Source of the DNA: an uncultured Prevotellaceae bacterium | Lineage (GTDB): Bacteria > Bacteroidota > Bacteroidia > Bacteroidales > Bacteroidaceae | Length of the DNA: 64,000 nucleotides | NCBI GenBank assembly: GCA_947167515.1 | Contig: CAMVIM010000005.1 | Location: forward strand, 1-64,000 | Direction: 5' to 3' | Shown: one piece after another, positions 17,818 to 24,575 of the stretch | Layout of the letters: the number at the start of each line of letters is the position of its first letter | How positions within the stretch are numbered: position 1 is the stretch's first letter | Notes under the pieces: model-generated | What the model saw: only the letters and a program-made list of their open reading frames with translations | Told to the model about the DNA's origin: nothing | Database searches by the model: none | Position numbers and translations under genes: made by a program

Positions 17818-19383
17818 TCAGAAGAGGGGGGCGGTGGAGCAGGCATTCGGCGCTCTGATGCGGATGTGGTGTGCCACAGTGGGAGCGATGCAATCCACCG
17901 TGACGGGGGTGGCCACTTTTTCGGGTTTGATGGTGTAGCCAAAGAAGATGAGCGGGAACTCAAAGAACGAGTCGCGTTGCAGTTTTTTGGTGGCACGGTC
18001 TTCGTTCACGAGATTCCATCCGGGCGACACTTGCACGATGATGTCGCCCGAGCATTTGGGGTTGAACCCATTGCGGATGGTGCTGATGCCCGGTGTCCAT
18101 GCTCCTTGCGTGATGCGGTGGGAGGTGAAGACATCCCTCACACCGCTGAACTGGAAGAGGAAATCCTCGCAATGTTCCAGCACTTCGGCCAGTTTCAGTT
18201 GCTTCTTCTCCAGCAGTTTATGGTTGAGATAGAGTTGGTTGCCGAAATAACTTTCCACATACCGTTCGTTGCCATACATGGCACAGAGGTACATGTTGAG
18301 CAGTGTGGCGCAGCGGTTGATGTTGAAGTCGCCCGTGGGGATGCGATACTGGGTCAGTTCGTCGGCATTTTCCACTTCGTCATATCCAGTCGAAGTGATG
18401 AATATCAGCGTTTTGTCCAGACCCACCAACTGGTCGATGCGCTTGAGCAGGGTGGCCAGTTCGTCGTCCAGACGTTTGTAGGTGTCTTGCAGTTCTGTTG
18501 TTGTGGTGCTGGTGGCGTAGTCGGCATGGAAGTCGCCTGCATAGTAGCACACGGCCAGAAAGTCCGTCACCTCATCCACTCCTGCCTGCCCATTCTCCAA
18601 GCAGCAGCGGGCCGCCTTCGTCACCTCCTCGTTCACCAGGCCGGAACTCTTGAACTGGCGAAAACGGCTTCCGCCAGTGAAGCGATGGGCGAACGGCTTT
18701 TGTGTGGTGGTCAGATAATAGTTGTAGGCTCCAACAGCATCGTTCACAGGCTTCCACGTCAGCGAGGAGAGTCGGTCGGCAAGGCCACCCGTGCCCAGAT
18801 AGCGGAACCACGCAGGAGTCTCCCCATAGTAAGTGGTGCCTGCCCAGTGGCCGTTCTGGTTGTCAATCCACATGGCCCAGTCGGCAGCATGACCAGCCGC
18901 CAACACAGCCGCCTCGCGGTAGGGGGCCACGCTATAGACCAATGCCTTCCCCCTGGTGGCCGCCTTCAGTTCGTCGCCGATGGTGCTCACCAGCAGGTTC
19001 TTGGGCGAAGACCCCTCCATGGTCTCCACTCCCTTGCAGGAACGGTCATCCACACAGTAGTTGGTGTGCAACTCCGTGCGGTTCATCCATTCCTCGGCAA
19101 TGATGCCGTGGTTGTAAGGCACCGTGCCCGTCACAATCGAGGCGATGGCCGAGGCACGGTCGATGGGAGAGTGCTGATACTGCACGTTCGAATAGACCTG
19201 CCCCCGCTCCAGCAGCAGTTTGAAGCCCCCGTCGCCATAGAGCGGCATGAAGGCATTGAGATAGTCCGAACGCAGTTGGTCAATCGTGATGCCTACAACC
19301 AATCGAGGCACAGAACCCGTCTGTGCCATCGCGCCAGCCATTGCAATGGAGGCAAAAAAAGTGGTAAGCATCTGTCTTTTCAT
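17818..19383 (-). CDS. Alkaline-phosphatase-superfamily protein, probably inactive
   Basis: A 521-aa exported protein (signal peptide to about residue 20) of the type I phosphodiesterase/PafA-like alkaline phosphatase family. Framework motifs are kept: VVGITIDQLRSDYL, VTGTVPYNHGIIAEEWMNR, LQDTYKRLDDELATLL and DCIAPTVAHHIRIRAPNAC. However, the nucleophile block T-x-x-G-H-A-S-I is replaced by PIDRASAIASI (residues 73-83). The metal-binding TADHG is replaced by TSTGYDE, and the late His before PLIFFG is missing. I infer a pseudoenzyme that may bind rather than hydrolyse a phosphoester. It lies upstream of secA, separated by 9-mers. Confidence 0.8.
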   Translation of the reverse strand: MKRQMLTTFFASIAMAGAMAQTGSVPRLVVGITIDQLRSDYLNAFMPLYGDGGFKLLLERGQVYSNVQYQHSPIDRASAIASIVTGTVPYNHGIIAEEWMNRTELHTNYCVDDRSCKGVETMEGSSPKNLLVSTIGDELKAATRGKALVYSVAPYREAAVLAAGHAADWAMWIDNQNGHWAGTTYYGETPAWFRYLGTGGLADRLSSLTWKPVNDAVGAYNYYLTTTQKPFAHRFTGGSRFRQFKSSGLVNEEVTKAARCCLENGQAGVDEVTDFLAVCYYAGDFHADYATSTTTTELQDTYKRLDDELATLLKRIDQLVGLDKTLIFITSTGYDEVENADELTQYRIPTGDFNINRCATLLNMYLCAMYGNERYVESYFGNQLYLNHKLLEKKQLKLAEVLEHCEDFLFQFSGVRDVFTSHRITQGAWTPGISTIRNGFNPKCSGDIIVQVSPGWNLVNEDRATKKLQRDSFFEFPLIFFGYTIKPEKVATPVTVDCIAPTVAHHIRIRAPNACSTAPLF

Positions 19384-19390
19384 CTCAATG

Positions 19391-19436
19391 CAGTTATGCG
19401 GTTATGTGGTTATACGGTTATGTGGTTATGCGGTTG
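19391..19436. repeat. Octamer repeat (C/T)GGTTATG
   Basis: Five or six copies of CGGTTATG/TGGTTATG in tandem, followed by TTCATTG repeats. A similar stretch occurs at 20968-21020. Both lie in gene spacers. Confidence 0.7.
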
Positions 19437-19465
19437 TTAATTGTTCATTGTTAATTATTCATTGT

Positions 19466-20689
19466 TCATTGCCCATGATAGGCAAAGTGAGCCTGAGCCA
19501 TTGCCCTGACCAGCAAGACAAGCACCAACAGATACATGGCGGGGTGGAACGATTGCGGACATGTCAGCATGACCACAATGAAACCAGCCGTGACCGCCAG
19601 ATTGACGTATGAGAGCACATTGCGCCTGCCTGTCTTCTGGCTGAAAACGAGCCATGCGGCATAGACGAGGGGCAGGGGATTGAAGAGTATCACCAGCCAG
19701 TTGCTATCCACCGCCGGATGCGACGAGAAGAAGAACAGGAAGCCCACCAGCAGGCCCGCCAACCCCTGCAGCGCGTGTAGCACCACATCCCACCAAAGGC
19801 TGTATCGCCCCCTTCTCCATTCCTGCGCAAACAGCAGCACCGCACCCATCAGCACCAGCGCGAAGAGCGTGATGGGCGAAGTGAGGGCAGAAGCCTCCTT
19901 CCTCACCAGCGTCTCAGGAATCACCATCCTCGTTTCTGTGATGTAAGGCGCCTTGCTGCCGTCCTCTCGCACAATGCAGGCCTCGTCGGCCTCGCCGCTG
20001 AAGAAGTCCGGCAGGAACATCTGGATGCGGCGGTCGGCCTGCTCGTCAATCTCCGCGCCCAAAATCAGGTCGATGCCAAAAGCCACCCAAGGGTCGTTCT
20101 TCAGACACTCGTGCAGCATCTGCCGAATCGTCTGTTCCGACACCCTGCGGCCATACACCACCTTGCCCTCCACAGCCTTCTCCACCATATCGCGTGCGCG
20201 TTCCGTACAATTATCATACAGCCACACATAGCGGTATTCCTGATTCTCCGGCCTCGCATTCTCCGCCAGCAGAAACAGCAAACGGTTAGCCTCCACCTGC
20301 GAGAGGTTCAGCACCTGTTCCTTCACCCCGTTGCCCATGTAGCCGTAGCGGGCCACGAGATAGTCAAAAGGCTCGTCCTGCAGCAGATAGTCCGTCTGTC
20401 CGAGCAGGAACTTGAACACGAAATCGTTGGCCGACCCGTCAAAGCACCCATAGTTGAACACCACATCCGCGCCTCGCGAGAAATCCTTCACCCTCAGAGC
20501 CGTATGTCCAAACTTCGCATAGAGATCAGAGCCAGGAGTGCAGGTCAGCACCGACACCTCCACCGAATCCAGCCTCGCATCCAACATCCCTTCGGGAGCC
20601 ACCGCAGCAGTAGAATCCTGAGCCTGAGCCGCCAGACAAACCATAGCAGTCAGAACCCATAAACAAATATTTCGTAAAAAAGAAGTCAT
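19466..20689 (-). CDS. DUF4105 membrane protein, Lnb-like lipoprotein N-acyltransferase candidate
   Basis: A 407-aa protein with a signal peptide (start at 20689, MTSFLRNICLW; the frame to 20728 adds an unlikely extension). Residues about 40-230 match the DUF4105 family: TCTPGSDLYAKFGHTALRV, YGCFDGSANDFVFKFLLG, YRYVWLYDNCTERARD. The last about 140 residues form four or five membrane helices. Pfam describes this domain as the periplasmic N-terminal domain of Lnb, a Bacteroides lipoprotein N-acyltransferase. Cys/His motifs such as FGHT and DNCTERARD are consistent with a thiol acyl-transfer enzyme. The assignment to Lnb itself is by resemblance only. Confidence 0.75.
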   Translation of the reverse strand: MTSFLRNICLWVLTAMVCLAAQAQDSTAAVAPEGMLDARLDSVEVSVLTCTPGSDLYAKFGHTALRVKDFSRGADVVFNYGCFDGSANDFVFKFLLGQTDYLLQDEPFDYLVARYGYMGNGVKEQVLNLSQVEANRLLFLLAENARPENQEYRYVWLYDNCTERARDMVEKAVEGKVVYGRRVSEQTIRQMLHECLKNDPWVAFGIDLILGAEIDEQADRRIQMFLPDFFSGEADEACIVREDGSKAPYITETRMVIPETLVRKEASALTSPITLFALVLMGAVLLFAQEWRRGRYSLWWDVVLHALQGLAGLLVGFLFFFSSHPAVDSNWLVILFNPLPLVYAAWLVFSQKTGRRNVLSYVNLAVTAGFIVVMLTCPQSFHPAMYLLVLVLLVRAMAQAHFAYHGQ

Positions 20690-21041
20690 AAAACGGTGCA
20701 AAGTTACGATTAAGTGCGCATAATACAAAATGAAAAGTCCTTTTTTTCATTTTTATTGCCGAATGGGGAGGACGGAAGACGAGAGAAGGGGGCAAATGAA
20801 TGAGGGGAACGGACACCTGCAGACATGACACAGCGCCATTGGGGCCACCGCCACTGTAACACTTGTAACACTTCCACTGTTACAAATGTAACACTGGCAC
20901 TGTTACAAGTGTTACACTGAGTGTGCGGCAATGGCCACATTGGGCCTCTCGTTTTTGTGGGAAAAACGGTTCATGCGGTTGTGCGGTTCATGCGGTTATG
21001 CGGTTGTTCATTGTTCATTGCTCATTTGTCGTGCTGACCCA
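20690..21041. other. Gene-free spacer
   Basis: Contains no supported gene. It holds the 23-bp palindromic array (20855-20916) and the CGGTTATG/TTCATTG repeats near 20968-21020. Confidence 0.6.
20855..20916. repeat. Three 16-bp palindrome-related units at 23-bp period
   Basis: TGTAACACTTGTAACA (20855), TGTTACAAATGTAACA (20878) and TGTTACAAGTGTTACA (20901) are separated by 7-bp spacers CTTCCAC and CTGGCAC. The first and third are exact reverse complements; the middle one is nearly palindromic. Confidence 0.9.
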
Positions 21042-23732
21042 TCAGAGTTTGAAGGTGGCCTTGATGAGGGAAGTGCGGCCACACAAACCATAGTCGTAGG
21101 TGTAGGTGTTGATGCCGTCGAAAACGGTATAGGCGTAGTTGCGCTGATTCAGCAGATTGTCGAGTTCCAGACGGAGGACGAGACGCTTGAGTTTGTATTG
21201 AACCGAGGCGTTGAAAAGTGACATGTGCTTGTATTGTGCCCCCTCCTGACCTCCCCCAAGAGGGGAGGCAATTTGTCGGCGCACATGGTCATAATTCATG
21301 GAGAGGTCGAGGGCGGCGATGGGGAAGAAGTGTAGGGCACCGCTATGGGTGAGGGAGGTCACGGTGTTGCTTTCTTCTGAATAGCGGGAACGTGACCAAC
21401 TGTAGCGGATGTCGTAGCGCAGTTCCAACCATTGGAAAGGCGAGATGGAGGCGTTGCCGTGAAGGTTGTAGTTGTTGGAGCGAATCTTGATGATGTCAGC
21501 AGCCTCTTCCGAAGAGGAAATCGCCTGCTCGCTGTTGCCGAAGCCATAAGAGGCATCTGCACCCAGTTTGGCAAAGAGCGATGGGATGTTCTTCGTGGTG
21601 GAGATGGAAAAGTTGCTGGAGCGTGAATGGGTGTCGCGTAGCAGAGCGTTACTGCTGATGTCGATGCCGCTGACGCTCTGCGAATAGAGCGTGTTGCGCT
21701 TGCCCTCGCTGTGGCTGGCAGCGAGGCTCAGCGTAAAGTACTGCATGGGCAGTTGCCACTTCCATTCGCCCGATGTGTGCCACGTGTTCGACTCGCCAAT
21801 GATGCCCGACGAGGTGCGCACCGTGCGGTAATCCACCTGCATTGGTTCCGTCAGCAGCGTCATCATGTCGCCTATTGAGGTCGTGTAGCCCGTCGAGAAC
21901 TGCAGTTTGCTGTTGGCCGAGAAGGTGTAGTGGATGCTCACCGATGGATTGAGCACAGGCTTCGTGTACTTCAGTTTGTTGTAATACAACCCCTTCAGTG
22001 CGGCTCCCAGTCCTGCACTGAGGTAGAAGCGGCGGTTGCGCGAATGTATCTCAAAGCCCGGATTCAGGGTTGGAGTGAATGCCCAGCCACGCACCTCATT
22101 TACGTCGCCAGTTGCCTCGCGGCAGGTTCTTACATCATCATATTGAGCATCAAGTGCAACAGGAAGCCTCAGTCGGAAGACCCTGCCGATGGGGATTGTG
22201 AAGGACGAATGGACATTCATCGCAAGCGTTGAAGATTGTGCCGTCTGGACATAGCCATTGCCGTCTTGATTGAAGTTCAGCCTCAATGTCGGCGTTCGCT
22301 TGAACGATATGGGCACACTGACATATCGGAGGGTGCCTTTTGGGGTTCTGTCCGACCAATAAAAACTGTTTTCTAATCCAAACGATGACGTGCGTCGGTG
22401 TTGCCCAATCTCTTGTCCATTCGCCACCACATTGCCTTCATTCTGCTCAAACATACCTTTCAGCACAAACGTCTCAGCCAGATACACACGGTCAGCATTC
22501 TTCAGATAATTCACCGTCAGTTTGGGCTGATGCACCTTCGTGAGCGGAGAGGTCTCTTCGTTCACGGTCATGTAATTGCCATCCCCTGCCAGATACGTGC
22601 TGCTCTGGCTGATGTCGTGCGTGGCTCGGTGGTAACTGTAGTCGGCGTTCACCTTCACGGTCGTGACCGAATCGAGTTTATAAATGCCGTTGAGCGTCGC
22701 CATGCCGTTGCGCTGGTAGAGGTATTCGCCCTGCGGAGGCGCACCGCCATCGAATCCGCCAAACAGGCTCGTGGCAGGTGTCGTCACGTTCGAGCCGCCG
22801 AAGTGGTCATGCATGTCGGCTCTGGCGAAGTCCTTGTAGTTGCCGCCCTTCAACGAACAGATGGTTTGGAACTTGTCGGTGAACATCATGCCGGTCACGC
22901 CCAACAATCCCTGCCAGCGGTCATGCCCCTCCCCCGTAGAGGAGGTTGGGAGGGATGGGGAGGTTGGGAGGGATGGGGAGGTAAAAGACTCCTCCCCCTT
23001 GGGGGAGGTTGGGAGGGGGCTTATTCCCACCTCTTCCTGTCCGAACGGCTTAAACTTCGCTTTCTTCGCCAACTTGATGTTCATCGACACCTCGTTGCTC
23101 GGCACATCCTTCTCCACCCGTCGGCTGTGGTGGTTGCGCACAATCTCCACCTGCGTCACATAGTCTGCCGGGATGTTCCGCGTAGCCAGATTGTACTTGC
23201 CGCCCAACAGGTCCATCCCCTCAATGTTGAACTGTGAGATAGGCTTGCCCATGTAACTGATGGCACCGCTTTTCGCCACATCGACTCCCGGTAACCGCTT
23301 CAATCCGTCCTCCAGTGTCACGTCGCCCTTGCCGAGAAACGATGCGAGGTGATGCGTCAGCGTGTCGCCCCTCTGCCGCAGCAGGTCGGGCTTCACCGTC
23401 ACCTCCTTCAGGCTGATGCTTTTAGGAGTGAGAACCATGTCCACCTTCTTCACCTTCTCTTTCAGCGACAACCTTTCCGACTCCTTCTCATAACTGATGT
23501 GGTTGAACTGTAGCATCACCTCCCCGCTTGGCGCATTCTTGACCTCCAGCGTATATTCACCCTTCGCGTTGCTGCTGCTGAACGCCAGTGTCTTCGTGCC
23601 GCTGACCACTTTCACGATGACATCACTCACGGGCTTATTTTGCAGGTCAATCACCCGCCCCGTCACTCTCACCTGTGCCGATGCCGACGCTGCCAGCATC
23701 ACATATAATATAATGTGTAGGAGTCGTTTCAT
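21042..23732 (-). CDS. Outer-membrane beta-barrel protein with carboxypeptidase-like regulatory domain
   Basis: An 896-aa protein of the TonB-receptor-like beta-barrel class found next to GLPGLI proteins. Order: signal peptide (1-19), carboxypeptidase-D regulatory-like domain (about 22-110, VTGRVIDLQNKPVSDVIVKV), plug-like region (DVTLEDGLKRLPGVDVAKSG, about 138-220), then a long beta-barrel ending in KATFKL with a terminal hydrophobic residue. Two low-complexity inserts, PLPTSPKGEE... (about 236-270) and ASPLGGGQEGAQ (about 823), are encoded by G/C-rich repeats and interrupt the barrel in frame. It is the last gene of the GLPGLI operon, 7 bases after the gene at 23740. Its substrate is unknown. 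Confidence 0.85.
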   Translation of the reverse strand: MKRLLHIILYVMLAASASAQVRVTGRVIDLQNKPVSDVIVKVVSGTKTLAFSSSNAKGEYTLEVKNAPSGEVMLQFNHISYEKESERLSLKEKVKKVDMVLTPKSISLKEVTVKPDLLRQRGDTLTHHLASFLGKGDVTLEDGLKRLPGVDVAKSGAISYMGKPISQFNIEGMDLLGGKYNLATRNIPADYVTQVEIVRNHHSRRVEKDVPSNEVSMNIKLAKKAKFKPFGQEEVGISPLPTSPKGEESFTSPSLPTSPSLPTSSTGEGHDRWQGLLGVTGMMFTDKFQTICSLKGGNYKDFARADMHDHFGGSNVTTPATSLFGGFDGGAPPQGEYLYQRNGMATLNGIYKLDSVTTVKVNADYSYHRATHDISQSSTYLAGDGNYMTVNEETSPLTKVHQPKLTVNYLKNADRVYLAETFVLKGMFEQNEGNVVANGQEIGQHRRTSSFGLENSFYWSDRTPKGTLRYVSVPISFKRTPTLRLNFNQDGNGYVQTAQSSTLAMNVHSSFTIPIGRVFRLRLPVALDAQYDDVRTCREATGDVNEVRGWAFTPTLNPGFEIHSRNRRFYLSAGLGAALKGLYYNKLKYTKPVLNPSVSIHYTFSANSKLQFSTGYTTSIGDMMTLLTEPMQVDYRTVRTSSGIIGESNTWHTSGEWKWQLPMQYFTLSLAASHSEGKRNTLYSQSVSGIDISSNALLRDTHSRSSNFSISTTKNIPSLFAKLGADASYGFGNSEQAISSSEEAADIIKIRSNNYNLHGNASISPFQWLELRYDIRYSWSRSRYSEESNTVTSLTHSGALHFFPIAALDLSMNYDHVRRQIASPLGGGQEGAQYKHMSLFNASVQYKLKRLVLRLELDNLLNQRNYAYTVFDGINTYTYDYGLCGRTSLIKATFKL
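21238..21272. repeat. Short G/C-rich inverted repeat in the barrel gene
   Basis: GCCCCCTCCTGACCTCCCCC followed by AAGAGGGGAGGC encodes ASPLGGGQEGA. It is a short relative of the trpA element. Confidence 0.6.
22926..23031. repeat. Inverted-repeat element inserted in frame in the barrel gene
   Basis: Arms CCCCTCCCCCGTAGAGGAGG and CCCCCTTGGGGGAGGTTGGG, plus a duplicated GGTTGGGAGGGATGGGGA stretch, encode PLPTSPKGEESFTSPSLPTS and related residues. Same family as the trpA insertion. Confidence 0.75.
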
Positions 23733-23739
23733 CGCTGTC

Positions 23740-24549
23740 TTATTCTAATTCTAATGGTTGATATACGTGGCTTTTCTGAGGGATAAGCATATGGTTGGCA
23801 GAATAGTAGACAACACCATTGACTCTCATTTCGCCAAAATCGTCCGGTTCTTCCGCTACATAGTAGGTTGGTTCTTTCGTATAGCGTTGATTGCCCAGCG
23901 TCTTTTTCTTGAATTCCATCAGTTTCTTGCGGCTCAACTTTTGTAATTCGGGATGGTCTAAAGTCCCGATGCCCCTCACCTCGTTCTTTGTTCCGTACAG
24001 TTCGAAGCAGTGAATACCCTCGCTGTCGTCGGCCTTCACTATCAGTCCCGGCAGTCCGCGTAGTTTCCACGGACCAGCCGACGAGGGCATTTCCTCCGTG
24101 TACCATACCGTCCACTGCTTGCCATAGAGTTTGCCCGTGGCCCGATGGCAGAGTAGTCCGCCGATGGCCAGCGTGTCGTCCTCCAGCATCCAGGCTATTT
24201 TTGCCAACGGTTCTTTAGTCAGGTAGCGGTAAGGATATATTGGTTCGAGAGCAGTGACCTCCGATTTCTCCACGTCGGTCAACACATTCTGATGATGCAT
24301 GATGAAAGCATTCATCATTTCAGAACTTGCCCGGCCGTCACGGTTATAAGCCAATACAGTAGTGCAGTACGTGGCATGGGTGCCCACCAGCAGAGCCAAC
24401 CGCAGCGAGTCCGTGACGTTCCGCCCCTCGTCGTCCTGCGTCTGGATGGTGTAATTGTAGAAGGCTACAAACTGTGTTGAATCAATCTTCTCGGCCTGCG
24501 CTGCTATTGTCAGCGCGAAGGTCATCATCATCACTAAAGTCTTTTGCAT
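23740..24549 (-). CDS. GLPGLI family protein 1
   Basis: A 269-aa exported protein (start at 24549, MQKTLVMMMTFALTIAAQA; the frame to 24651 runs into the neighbour). It carries the family core WYTEEMPSSAGPWKLRGLPGLIVKA and the C-terminal YVAEEP and HVYQPLELE segments. GLPGLI proteins (TIGR01200) are a Bacteroidetes family of unknown function, exported and often beside beta-barrels. It is a recent duplicate of the gene at 28210-29025, with long stretches nearly identical at DNA level. It lies between the two barrel genes. Confidence 0.9.
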   Translation of the reverse strand: MQKTLVMMMTFALTIAAQAEKIDSTQFVAFYNYTIQTQDDEGRNVTDSLRLALLVGTHATYCTTVLAYNRDGRASSEMMNAFIMHHQNVLTDVEKSEVTALEPIYPYRYLTKEPLAKIAWMLEDDTLAIGGLLCHRATGKLYGKQWTVWYTEEMPSSAGPWKLRGLPGLIVKADDSEGIHCFELYGTKNEVRGIGTLDHPELQKLSRKKLMEFKKKTLGNQRYTKEPTYYVAEEPDDFGEMRVNGVVYYSANHMLIPQKSHVYQPLELE

Positions 24550-24575
24550 GTTGATAAATGTTTTTATGGGGTTAT

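Noticed and set aside
17866-19440. Plus-strand 524-codon frame opposite the phosphatase-like gene
   Set aside because: Shadow of the minus-strand gene, which has a signal peptide and a clear family.
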